From Hymenopellis radicata (Eukaryota > Basidiomycota > Agaricomycetes > Agaricales > Physalacriaceae), in assembly GCA_015501595.1 (NCBI GenBank), contig JADNRX010000099.1, positions 62,001-126,000 of the forward strand: a DNA stretch of 64,000 nt. Reading direction: 5' to 3'. Each line of letters begins with the position of its first letter. The first letter of the stretch is position 1. The notes under the pieces were generated by a model. That model was not told the DNA's origin. It saw only the letters and a program-made list of their open reading frames with translations, and did no database searches. This document shows, one piece after another, positions 34,641 through 44,838 of this stretch. A program made the position numbers and the translations under genes.

Positions 34641-35751
34641 AGTCGAAGTTGTTTTTGCTCCTTGGGCGTCAACCAATACTTGCTTGCTAGCACGCCAAGA
34701 CGTGCTGTATTTGGGAGAAAAAAATGGCTGCGACATCGGAACTTCGACGACCGGCTCGATGATGAAGAAATCAAAATACATTGAAGGAGCCTTGTGGTAG
34801 CCCGCATGTCATTTAGATTTGAAACAGTATTTCTCGCTCGACTTTGTAACCTGTAGATGTCTCGAAACTGTTTGGGAGTCACCATCACGTTTGTATTGTG
34901 GTACTCATATCCACTTCCTATTAGCAGGTTGCACGATGTGGGCATTCTGGATGTCGATCTGACTAAGTACGCGCGGCTATACTTAGCGTTGCCAAGAACC
35001 TACCCAGTGGGTAGGTTCTTCGCTGCACGAAGGTGCGTCTCATACCGTGCTCGATGTCCTTACCGTTTTAAACTTCATCGCGCCCTTGGAGCCGGTGTGC
35101 AGTCGCCGCGACGACAGTACGCCTTGAACGGTATCGCCTTCGTAAGTCATACAATCCGGACATCGGCTTCGAAACTTTCTGAAACGCTGTTACAAGCACA
35201 GATAGCGCCTATTTATTCATGTCCGAACGGAATCCTGTACGAGAGACATGTGGCTCAGAACTTCGTCGGCCATTGTTCGTGTCGCAATTACTATGGACTG
35301 ATCTAGAAGGATAAGTTGATTGATGCCGTTCTCCCACACCGATGAAGATCTGCTTGCATCGTTTGCTCAAAGTTTGATGGTGAACAAGGCAGTACATATG
35401 TGATGGTAGTTGGGAAAGGGCTGTTCTAACTGCTTACACGGTATGCCGCCTCTGTTTATCTTAATCCGTGCTGATTCAAAAACAGTTCCTGTTACCGATT
35501 GGATCGCGAATCTAACAGCGGAGAGAGGTTGTACAACTTCTTCGACCCGTACCATCATCTGTGATGGTCAAGGTCTGAATATGCCAGTTAACTGAGAATA
35601 GGAATGTGCTAGCGATGACCCTCATACGTACACGCCACACTACTTTGGTCTTGCGGAATGGTCCCGACTCCCGCTCAGGTTACCAGCTACCGAGATGTCT
35701 ACGCGACTTCGCTCTATTAAGAAGTCTACAATAACAAGTTTCGCTTCAGCT
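34641..35751. other. No supported gene; contains a perfect palindrome
   Basis: Open frames here lack domains. 34994-35020 is a perfect 13-bp inverted repeat around one central base. Otherwise nothing supportable. Confidence 0.45.
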
Positions 35752-37594
35752 CTAATTACAGTTATACATCGCCGCCGAATCGAAAGCACAGAAGCCGCTG
35801 GTAGTTACCGTCATGCTCGGAAACGGTACTTTCCACATCACACAGAGACCGCCTTTCGGGTACTCGTGAAGAGGTGTGTCATCAAACTGACACACTTGAA
35901 CTGGCCAGTGTTCCACTGTGAAATCGATCGTAAGTCCTACTTCCCGGAGCTCTAGCTCAGGATGGCGCTTCACGAAGCCTGCTCGGCTTTCCGCTATAGC
36001 AGCCTTTCGAGGACTGCTGAAGACCTCATATCGGATGAGATGCTCGATTATGGCGACTCGATAACCGCTCTTGGAGAACGCGCTGGAGGGCTCAACTGAG
36101 GATGTGCCGGTTAGCCGTTGCGAGAGGATGCCAAGGTTGGGCTTACATCGATAACATTTGGATTCGTCTTGACACCTGCTCCGATGCGAGGGCCAGTCCG
36201 CTTTCTGACAGACGCGGGAGCAATAGAAATGATCCACGCAATTGCTGCACGAGTAAGAGCAAGAAGTCCTCCGACACTGTATCAAGGTCGAGCTGTAAGT
36301 GAAACCCCTTCAAGAATTCAGAAAGACACTACCTCAGAAAACGAGCACAGGCGGAACTGTCGGACATCGAGGTGCGACATGCAAGTGGACATGCTTCTCA
36401 TTCTTGCAAGAAGTAGTACATAAGCGTCACGAGCTTCCTCTGGGATGAGTTTGCGGATCGATGGACGTCGCTTTTAGAATCTGGTCTACGCGTCGAAAGA
36501 TATTCGGGTCGATACACTTCATAGAGAGCGTCGTGAACACTTTGAACATACACATCGAGAGGCCATAGGTAACCGAATTAGGCGGTAGCAGCAAGCTTTC
36601 GAACGCTCCACGAGTGAACGGTAGGTTCCTATCCGATTCGGTAAGTCCCAGATTGAGATAGGTCGCACAAACATGAGGTATGTCCTCAGAGCCAGGAGGA
36701 GGTCGACGAGCTAGGGAGCACAGGAGTTTGAGAACAGTGGTCATAGTGCCGTGGTGAAATAGCACCACACGAAATGAGGCCGGCGCTGAAGCCGTGATCA
36801 CCAAGAACTGGAGTGTCGCCACAATTGTCGTCACATCCTTCTGATGAGCAGCGCGAAGGATAGACTTGACTCGATGAGCGCATGATACGGCAATGTCGTC
36901 GGGAATAGATTGGAGAACGGAGGCGTATTGTTCGCTCGAGCACCCAGCCTTCTTCTCCATGTGCATTGGCGTCGCGAGACATCGGTTCATGCTACGGTGT
37001 GCCCCGCTATAGCACTCGACGGTAGAAAAGATTTTGATCCATGACTTCAGCATCGAGTTGAGCACGAGATCAGACATAAGTGTCTTGTAGAACCCTCCTT
37101 TTGAATCAACGACGGGGTTGGTCATGTCGGCAATGATTACAGAGAGTGGCTCGAGGATAGCGGGGATGTATTCAGGAAGCGTAAGGTCGTTGAGATTCGA
37201 TGAGAACTCTGAGAAGAGTTTGGCAGCGTAATCCACGAGGACAGGCCATAGATCGGATACACGACGACGGATGACCCGCCCGCCCTCACGACTAAGATAC
37301 ATGTAATCCTTTACCCCTCGAAGACACGCTGCTTGAACGTCGAGCTCGGCAGGTTCGAGGGAAAGAAGTAGCACATCTGGCGAGGCTGCACGGCGAAGCC
37401 AGAACGAGACGATCTCAGAAAGGTGCGGAAAGTAATCTGTATATCGAATTATAATCGCCGTCATGCGAGGTGTAGCCTCAAGCGCTTCCGAATGAGACGA
37501 CAACGCAGTTCTCTGTAAGCCAATAAGCATATATACCCGTGAGATGATAGACACGTACCTTGAGCGCTACGATGTCAAAAGATCCCGTCTTCAT
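35752..37594 (-). CDS. MYND-type zinc finger protein
   Basis: Starts at 37594 (MKTGSFDIVALK), intron with GTACGT donor, then a large helical exon down to ~36427 (SEIVSFWLRRAASPDV, LWPVLVDYAAKLF, PEYIPAILEPLSVIIADM, KVFTTLSMKCIDPNIF), typical of the long alpha-helical N-terminal region of mushroom MYND proteins. The next segment in a shifted frame reads EEARDAYVLLLARMRSM, then an intron, then the MYND finger CSNCVDHFYCSRVCQKADW..H..C ending near 36180. A C-terminal domain follows (PELELREVGLTIDFTVEHW) to the stop at 35752. MYND fingers bind proline-rich partners; the target is unknown. The junction around 36300-36440 is uncertain and coincides with the piece copied to 29757-29935. Confidence 0.8.
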
Positions 37595-37970
37595 TAGTGG
37601 CTTTGGTTCTTGATGGAGGTTAGAAAGGGATTTAAGGCAAGAGTGGCTCTAAAGTGGTCAATGGTGCGCTTAATATATCCTGTCGTGACCTGCACTGCAC
37701 TTTGTCATGTTATAACAATAAGACAATAAATACCTTTGTTCCTATTGTGATTCCGATGGTTCGAGGGCATTATCTCCGACATGTCGCTGAGGACTCCGCA
37801 ATGAAACAAACCGAAAATGAGAATCATTTGGATAGTTCGCTTTGCCCTCCGACCAAGGTTCCTGTAAAATGGTAGTTATGGGCGAAGAGGAAAGGCTTCC
37901 GGGATGTCGGCCCGACTTCCGCATACCATCTCACCGCTTACAAGGCCTGATACTTCCATTTGCACGCCAG
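37595..37970. other. No supported gene
   Basis: 5' flank of the MYND gene up to the LTR element. No coding signal. Confidence 0.4.
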
Positions 37971-37975
37971 CTGAG

Positions 37976-38128
37976 TGTAAAAGGCCTTGCATGTTCACAC
38001 AGAGAGAACCAGAACCACATAGATTCGGAGGTTATTGTATGAACATGAAGGTAAAAGACTAAGGAGCCTACAGCTCCTAAACATACTATATATACTCAGT
38101 GGCTATGTAAGGGGCCGAATACCTTACA
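37976..38128 (-). repeat. 3' LTR of the Gag-only element
   Basis: 153 bp, matching 40941-41093. Plus-strand ends are TGTAAAAGG...CCTTACA. Read on the minus strand it contains a TATATATA promoter-like motif. Confidence 0.85.
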
Positions 38129-38140
38129 CACCCCCTCCTA
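38129..38140 (-). promoter_or_regulatory. Polypurine tract of the LTR element
   Basis: AGGAGGGGGTG on the minus strand directly before the 3' LTR; the expected primer site for plus-strand DNA synthesis. Confidence 0.6.
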
Positions 38141-38439
38141 GATTCCTTGAGGGAATCTACAGAAGAAAATTAGTGTAATCAAGCAAGTAAGTCTAAACAA
38201 TGGGCGCGGTACAGCACCATTACGTAGTACACGTGACGGCGGTTCCTTCCTGCCACCATTGTCCACAGCCATTGACGATAACAAGGTCACTCATCGGGGT
38301 CGCGTGGTCCTGGAACACGTTCAAGTACAGAAACCCGTTTGGACCATCCACCACCTCAGAGCATTACTCTCAGTCTACCATATCACCGCCAGGCCACCCT
38401 TCCCACCACCACCACTGTTTTGTCCCGCGACCACCGTTG

Positions 38440-38820
38440 TGACGGAGTTTCTTGGACTGCAGGACGTATGGAAAGGTTTTTTAGACTGGGACCGTTTGGA
38501 CGGAGTGTCTTGGACTGCCATGGAAAGGTTTCTTAGACTGGGGCCGTTTTGGACGGAGTTTCTTGGACTGCGGGACGTATGGAAAGGTTTTTTTAGACTG
38601 GGACCGTTTTGACGGAGTTTCTTTGACTGCGAGACGTATGGAAAGGTTTCTTAGACTGGGACCGTTTTGACGGAGTTTCTTGGACTGCCATGGAAAGGTT
38701 TCTTAGACTGGGGCCGTTTTGACGGAGACTGTTGCTTGGGGTGTTTCGTTGACTGGGACCGTTTTTGACGGAGACGGGTTTTCACTGGTGTTTCTTTGAC
38801 TGGGACCGTGTTGACGGAGA
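38440..38820 (-). repeat. Minisatellite, ~52/58-bp units
   Basis: About seven units beginning GACGGAG and ending in GGGACCGTTTT, alternating between a longer form with GACGTATGGAAAGG and a shorter one with CCATGGAAAGG, the last two more diverged. It lies inside the LTR element downstream of ORF2 and partly overlaps its end. On the minus strand it reads as K-T-V-P-V / KKPFH repeats. Confidence 0.75.
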
Positions 38821-39582
38821 CTGTTTTTTGGTTGGGACTACACGGTTCTGTGACGGGGGCCTCGTGGCTGGGTGTCCGTGCGCTCTTGTCCATGGTTTGT
38901 GTCTGTGGTAGGTAGATAGGTAGTTTTGGTGTTCGTGCTCTTGGCCGTGCTCTTGTCTGTGGTTTGGTGTGCTTGGGTGTCCTGCTGTCTGTATGTCTGG
39001 TTCACTGGGTTCCAGGGTAGTTGCCGTGTATGGCGCAGTCGCTCGTCGCTGCGCAGTCTCTTCGTCGCTGTGTCTTGGGCAGCCCGCTGCTTCCGTTTGT
39101 TTCAGCCGCGGTTGGCGGGCGCGGTGCCTCTTGGCTCCGAATGGCTGGCGGGGGACCCGAGTCTCACTTGGGACACATACCGAGCTGCTGATTTTCGGTA
39201 AATCCTGTTGTGTTCTCCAAGCAAACGTTAACATTATGCCCCCAAAGAGAGGTGATGATTGGCGCCTCCTTGCCCTGGACGATTCATTGGAGTTCCTGAC
39301 CAACGTCGATGACATGGTCTTCCAGCCGTCCCCGGCTGGGGCAGCATCACCAACGAAGTGGAAGCGAAAGGCGACGGAGCCTCCTGCCGACTCTGGCTCA
39401 GTTACACGGTCGACAAACCAGACTTCCCCCTCCCTGACAGCTGTCCACCCTGATGGTACCGTCTCGGAGCCATTCAAGTCCTTGATGGGCATCTTGACGG
39501 GTGATTCGACATCCCCAATCCTCTGGGATCTGTACTGTGCAGACCTTACTGGGATCGTCACAGACGATGTGGATGGGGTCAA
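38782..39582 (-). CDS. ORF2 of the LTR element, unknown
   Basis: Open minus-strand frame of ~266 codons without a nearby ATG at its 5' edge; the first internal ATG gives MPIKDLNGSETVPSGWTAV. A possible folded piece (GWTAVREGEVWFVDRVTEP) is followed by a strongly polar, Pro/Thr/Gln/His-rich, disordered tail with (HGQEHEHQNY)-type sequence. No enzymatic motif. It may be the C-terminal half of Gag joined by splicing or frameshift, or a captured sequence. Confidence 0.4.
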   Translation of the reverse strand: MTPSTSSVTIPVRSAQYRSQRIGDVESPVKMPIKDLNGSETVPSGWTAVREGEVWFVDRVTEPESAGGSVAFRFHFVGDAAPAGDGWKTMSSTLVRNSNESSRARRRQSSPLFGGIMLTFAWRTQQDLPKISSSVCVPSETRVPRQPFGAKRHRARQPRLKQTEAAGCPRHSDEETAQRRATAPYTATTLEPSEPDIQTAGHPSTPNHRQEHGQEHEHQNYLSTYHRHKPWTRAHGHPATRPPSQNRVVPTKKQSPSTRSQSKKHQ

Positions 39583-40001
39583 CTGTCTGTCGCGTTGAGC
39601 ATATAGATGGGGTGTCGATGTTGTCAGCTTTGATAGAGGTTATATGGGATTTTGGGTCACGGACTAGCGGGGTGCATAGCAGACATTTCCTGGCACGTCG
39701 AGAAGTTTCATATGTATAGTCCTTCACACAATATCAAACATATTCTACGCTGGAGATTGCGACTAAATTAGTACCTGCAACACGACCTCTACTGCCCTAC
39801 CTTGCTTCGTGATGGGGATGCACGAAGTGAGCTGTGCTGGGTTTCCGCTTTGTGTGAGGCTGCTCCTCTGTCGGGCAGTGCACAGCACGGGTGGAGATTC
39901 GGCCTGGGCGCGTGGGAGATGGGCACCCACGTGGTCCGAAAGCCTGTCGTCTTATCCACAAGACGAGGGTTATCCACCACCACCACCATGGTCTCGCGGT
40001 G

Positions 40002-40832
40002 TCAGTCGCGATCCGGTAACATTTCAATCTCATCAGGTTCGCAATGCATGGCAGACATAACATCCTCGTCGAACTGGCTACCAGTGCCGTCGTCGTACCT
40101 CGAGTAGCTGGCCTGATCTCCTTCTTCAACATCTTCCAGATTACTACCACTGCGGTATCTACCGGACGCGTTCGCTCCAGGACAACTCGCACGAGAGCTC
40201 GCTTCTCGACCATTCTGCAAAGGTGGGAGGTTCTCGACCACTTTCTCGTGAGCACCATAGGCCCAATCAGGATGACGGTCAGACACATGCTTCCGGGTAT
40301 ACGCCAGCCGTTCTTCGGTGGCGGCACCCTCAACTAATTCATCTAGAGGGTCGAGTATAACATCATACCCTTTGTCAATCATCTTGTCGACGTATTTCTT
40401 CGGTATGTTGTCCATAAATTTGTCCAACAACTCCCGGTCTGATGGCGGAATGGCCATAGAATCAGCAATCATCACCATCTCGTCACAGAATTCTTCGACG
40501 GTGTCCGACGCACGCCACCAAACCGGCGCTCGTAGTACACCAATCGCCCTTGGCTCGGTTACCGACCAACTATCAGTGGGGTTCGGCTCAGGGCGACTAG
40601 GTCGGGCACGGATGGGCGTAGACACAGAAATCGGCAACATTCTATTGGGCCGATTGACAGGTAACGGAACCTGGCTCCCGGTCGTTATCCTTGTTAGGAG
40701 ATCTTCGAAACCAGTACGCCCCGCAGGGCGCTGGGCAGCAAATCGTCGGCTATCATCGTGGTGCGCATCATCGTGCGACTTTGGAGCATTCTGCGAGGCT
40801 GTCCGAGCGGGCTCGAGGACAGTAGTCGACAT
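40002..40832 (-). CDS. Gag-like capsid protein of the LTR element
   Basis: 276 codons from ATG 40832 (MSTTVLEPARTASQN). The central helical segment WRASDTVEEFCDEMVMIAD followed by SDRELLDKFMDNIPKKYVDKMIDKG and LDELVEGA matches the layout of retrotransposon gag (capsid) domains in fungal LTR elements, with the conserved L..F...IP pattern. The C-terminus is acidic. No CCHC zinc knuckle was found in this frame. The ORF lies just downstream of the 5' LTR, as expected for gag. It presumably assembles particles with enzymes supplied by a related full-length element. Confidence 0.65.
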   Translation of the reverse strand: MSTTVLEPARTASQNAPKSHDDAHHDDSRRFAAQRPAGRTGFEDLLTRITTGSQVPLPVNRPNRMLPISVSTPIRARPSRPEPNPTDSWSVTEPRAIGVLRAPVWWRASDTVEEFCDEMVMIADSMAIPPSDRELLDKFMDNIPKKYVDKMIDKGYDVILDPLDELVEGAATEERLAYTRKHVSDRHPDWAYGAHEKVVENLPPLQNGREASSRASCPGANASGRYRSGSNLEDVEEGDQASYSRYDDGTGSQFDEDVMSAMHCEPDEIEMLPDRD

Positions 40833-40940
40833 AATCAACGAGTAGGTAGCACGTTACGCCTCTAGGGGCAAACTGTACTGTTCGACGAATAGAACCGAGT
40901 TCACAATCCAACTTGGAATCTCGAGTAAGGTTCAAAAAAG

Positions 40941-41093
40941 TGTAAAAGGCCTTGCATGTTCACACAGAGAGAACCAGAACCACATAGATTCGGAGGTTAT
41001 TGTATGAACATGAAGGTAAAAGACTAAGGAGCCTACAGCTCCTAAACATACTATATATACTCAGTGGCTATGTAAGGGGCCGAATACCTTACA
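40941..41093 (-). repeat. 5' LTR of the Gag-only element
   Basis: Matches the left LTR base for base as read. TATA-like TATATATA on the minus strand marks the probable promoter. Confidence 0.85.
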
Positions 41094-41098
41094 CTGAG

Positions 41099-42157
41099 CT
41101 ATAGCCATAAGTATGATTAAGATTGGCATAGAATAATTGTCCTATGCGAGAATGAATATAGACTTCGCCAAGTTCCAGCCCACGCCTTGCCGAGTTCCGG
41201 CCCACGCCGCTAGAATTCCTCTTCTACATACTTATCGGTAACTGCTCGTAGGCCTCATAATGACGTGCCGCGGACAACTGTTTCCAGCCTGGAAGAGAGT
41301 CGTGACCGCGTGTACAAGTCTTTTCGGAAACACGCTTGTTGGCCGACATGACGCGACATGGGAGCAATCGTCTTCGCAACTGGACGAGAAACTGTTAGAC
41401 AGCGCGGCGATCTCGGCGAAAACAACGCACCAGTTTACGCGAGCCCCTCGTAAGTTGGCGCAGCAATGGCACGAAGCCTCACAATCGTACATCAGCTCCT
41501 GGTCAATAACAGAGGCCGGCGTCGTGGGAAGTAAGCGTTGGATGAAATTTGCAGGACCGGTCAGCGGGCGCGCACGTCTGGGTTATGCGGATTAAGGCTT
41601 GCAGCAGTCAGAAACACGACGACTTGTTCAAACAAAACGCACCAATCAATAGCGATGTCAATCATAGCATCTTCGACCGTCTTCGGAGGGGAGTAATCGG
41701 CACTGCAGTTGAGCATATTCATATAGAGACGCGGTCATGACGTGCCCGCTGTCGTGTGGGTGGAGCGGCACCATCATGAAAAGAACTAGGAGGAAAAAGG
41801 TGTTATGTCGAGGGAAAGTCAACTGGTGCAACGACGTCGAGGACGGATCCAAAGGGCGCATTTCGCGTCCGCCTATCGTTAGCCTTCCAAGGCGCGTAAC
41901 ATCTGGGTGGGATGTTAGAAATGAAATGCCTGTCCGAAATAGAGCGCACTGACCTGTTTCCACTAGCAGTCCCGCCAGTCGGCGAAGAGCCTAGTCCGCT
42001 TTTGCCGAAGTCGCGAAGGTGTCGTGGAGGAGCGGGTAAGGACCGAAGTCGATTCAAATCAACAGACGCAAATAAAGTTGGACCAGCACCACGTGATGCA
42101 ATGTTGATATTAACGAGTAACGCCTGGGAGGCTATCTGCCCCCCCCCAACTTCCAAC
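41099..42157. other. No supported gene
   Basis: A plus-strand frame at 41260-41595 contains SYISSWSITEAG, faintly like the MWSFTEVIQK motif of copies H and I, but the rest does not match. Otherwise 5' flank of copy H. Confidence 0.4.
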
Positions 42158-43285
42158 ATGCCCCCTACATCCTGCCTCGACCACGAGATACTCGGATACA
42201 TTCCCACTATCTTTCTGAAGGGTCCCAACCGCGACGATCTACGGCGGAACTTTGATAGTGCACGCAAACATCGCATATCTTCCAAATGGTCGTTCACCGA
42301 AGTCATCCAAAAAATCGCAGCTGAGCCGAGCCCCAATGCGCGCCCCGTTCCATCATTTGCTCTAGACGGTGGTCAGTTTCGTCTTCAACCCGTTTGGGCT
42401 CCCCAGCCAGCGTCGTTCTCGGGCTTCCAAACGTCTCAAGTTTGGGTAGCCGATGTCTTCAAGGCCGATGACGGTGTTACCAGCCAACAGCACGAGCCCG
42501 AGCGTGTCGTCTTGAAAATCCTTCAGCCCTCCATGCGCCCTTTCCCAAATATGAAGGGGATTCGTCGGGGATCGCCGGCACATCAATTGGCTTACTCCGA
42601 AGAGGTTCTGTACAAGCACTTGCGGCTGTTACAGGGTTCTCACATCCCCTACTATTTCGGCACGTTCGAGGTAAGTCCATTATTTTAACGCGCCATTCAT
42701 TGACTAATTCCATGACTCAAGGTAGCTCTTCCAAACGGAGAAGATGCTTATATTCTCATTCTGGAATACATCGAGGGCGAGGTGGCGGAAAAGTGGGTGC
42801 AGAAATATGAAATGAATCAAATCCGCGCGCACGAGACGCTTCCCGTTACGGTGGGTTTTCGCAAGCTCTCCAGCACGCAGTGATTGAGCATGTTCTAGAT
42901 TAACTCGATTATGGATGCCTTTCGCGCTATCCGCGCGGCCTACGTTGCACATCCAGATGTCTTCCGGAACTTGTGCAACATCATTATTCGTAAAGACGGA
43001 ACGGCCGTTATCATCGATTTTGCAGACTGCGCACTATTGAAGACCGCTGAGGATACAGCAAGGATAGCTCGTTCATATTCGCGCGATGAAAATCAAGGGC
43101 ACCATTGTGTTCGCCTGCTCTTGCACTGCTGTCTGAGCAATACGGATGGGTTGGCTAGAGCTGAGATCCAGGAATGGATTGATACACCAGGTAATGTACC
43201 TCTCGAGGTCAACTATCCACACGGACCCCCAGAGCACCTCAGGACAGCAGACACTCGATCAGTCCCACTCGGAGGACGGCGATAA
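42158..43285 (+). CDS. Kinase-like protein H (tail frameshifted)
   Basis: Paralogue of I. ATG 42158 aligns with the I start. Exon 1 (to 42670): GYIPTIFLKGPNRDDL, KWSFTEVIQKI, PVPSFALDGGQFRL, SQVWVADVFKADDG, ERVVLKILQPSM (beta3 Lys), LAYSEEVLYKHLRLLQG (alphaC Glu), IPYYFGTFE. Exon 2 from 42722: ALPNGEDAYILILEYIEGE (hinge). Exon 3 after TAG: NSIMDAFRAIRAAYVAHPDVFRNLCNIII, with H-P-D...N at the catalytic loop, and VIIDFADC at DFG, so the key Asp residues are kept. The frame ends SVPLGGRR at 43285, but an acidic tail like that of I (SEDGDNDREDDD) lies in another frame to 43403, pointing to an indel near 43230-43260. Confidence 0.75.
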
Positions 43286-43579
43286 CGATAGGGAGGATGA
43301 CGACAATGATAAAGACATAAATAGCGATACCGAGAACCTGGAGCAACAGCCCAAAAGGGACTTAAGCATAAATCACGTTACCTTGGCAGTCACGTCCCAA
43401 TAAAAACTCTTTCACATCTTCGATCGCGTCTTGTTATTATTCGCCTCCTTGGCGGCCGGTACTGGCAGTTCTAGAAAGTGTGTGGTTACGTGGCAGCAGG
43501 CGAATGGACGTTCCTTGCTGGCATTGCCTTTTTTGATTTCATTCTTCTTTCTTCCTCCCCCAACCTTCGTTTTTTTTTC

Positions 43580-44588
43580 ATGAATTCATACACTTTCAAC
43601 TTCAACAATAGTGGCGGCGCTGCTCATAATAGCCTTTCCCATCAATCTGCATCGAACCACGTTGCCTCACGCCCCTCCTCCACATCCCTGGGGAACTATT
43701 CTGTACGAGCGCCTGAAATCAGTGTCACAGAGCAGCTCCTACGACAGAACGACCCATCCGGAAAGACTCTGCAGAAGATCGAGTGGGATATTGGAGCTGC
43801 GCAAAGAGGCCACCATGTTGCAACAGCTGTACGCGACGGTTCCCCAGCGGCGTGGCAGGTAATGCCCTGGAAAAGGTATGCTCCCTTTGGAACGATTGTA
43901 GCAACTCGCTGATTCAGAGTACACAGACCAACTCACGGTAATAATCAGCGTGGCCAGCCAATATATCGTGGCGTAGATAGTTTCAAGGACGATCCGGACT
44001 ATCACCCGCCGCTGTGTCCCCTTCATGGACTGAACGCCTTGCGAACTGTGCAGGACGTGACGATGAGGATTGTTAAGCATGACAGAAAGAACTTTTTCCG
44101 GTGTGAAGTGCAGGGTTGCCAGGTGGAATGTAAGCATATTGATCTCTTTGCTGAATTTATCTTTATGTGCGCCACAGTCTTTATTCCCAATGTTAAGGAC
44201 GTTCAGCCGATGCCTCCAGCGATCAATCTCAACTGGATTCACAATAATCCCTGTATGTAAGCTATTGATTATAACTTGACAATGCGTTTACATGATTACT
44301 CTAGTTGTCAATTCCGGTAGTATGCAAGGATCGTCTAGCTCCACCAATCCCCGTCTTCGCACTCGTTCACGCTCACCCATGCCTGTCAATTCCCGTCGTC
44401 GCACCCGTTCACGCTCACCCACGCCTGCCAATTCCCGTCGTCGCGCCCGCTCACGCTCTCCTGCCGAGGTTATTGATCTTACCCAGGATGATAAACTCCC
44501 CACACGTCCACATAAACGTGCGCGGCTCTCGCTGCCAACCGGGCTAGAGGGTCGTGAGCCTCGTCCTTATCAATATCGTTTCCCTTAA
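43580..44588 (+). CDS. Zinc-finger (GRF-like) protein with RS repeats and SUMO-interacting motif
   Basis: Exon 1 starts MNSYTFNFNNSGGAAHN, Ser/Asn-rich. A middle exon (about 43950-44128) encodes YHPPLCPLHGLNALRTV...RKNFFRCEVQGCQ, a C-x2-H...C-x5-C arrangement like GRF zinc fingers, which bind single-stranded nucleic acid in several DNA-repair proteins. The last exon has three repeats of the type RRRTRSRSPTPANS, then AEVIDLTQDD, a textbook SUMO-interacting core (VIDLT), and a basic KRARLSLP stretch that could be a nuclear signal. This suggests a nuclear nucleic-acid-binding protein. Exon 1 may contain a frame problem near 43790: in the +1 frame LELRKEATMLQQLY continues the helix better than the annotated frame. 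Confidence 0.6.
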
Positions 44589-44838
44589 ATTCTCAGAACC
44601 TGCACGACTTACAATAGATATAACTGCTTTTAAACGATTACTTACCACTGCTTACTGCCCATTACTGATTTACGAATACTCACTGATACTTAGATACACT
44701 CGCTGAGACTTACATACACTTATACGCAACAATGTCACTCGCTTTATGTCTGATAACGACCTGTCATTCTTAGCTCAATAAACTTCAAGACTACCGCATG
44801 GAAAGGAAGCGCGATGAAAGGCTTGGGAACAGACGACC

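Larger units (their letters stand above)
37976..41093 (-). mobile_element. Non-autonomous LTR retrotransposon, Gag-only (TR-GAG-like)
   Basis: Two 153-bp direct terminal repeats (37976-38128 and 40941-41093), identical by eye, start TG and end CA, and are flanked by the 5-bp target duplication CTGAG (37971-37975 and 41094-41098). On the minus strand a polypurine tract (AGGAGGGGGTG) abuts the left LTR, fixing orientation: transcription runs right to left. The 2.8-kb interior encodes a Gag-like protein and a second low-complexity ORF with a minisatellite. No protease, reverse transcriptase, RNase H or integrase motif was found. Identical LTRs indicate a recent insertion, presumably mobilised in trans. 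Terminal-repeat elements with only GAG have been described in plants as TR-GAG. Confidence 0.85.

Noticed and set aside
34857..35306. 149-codon plus-strand open frame after the F-box remnant
   Set aside because: Arg/Tyr-rich translation with no recognisable motif and spanning a perfect palindrome; likely chance.
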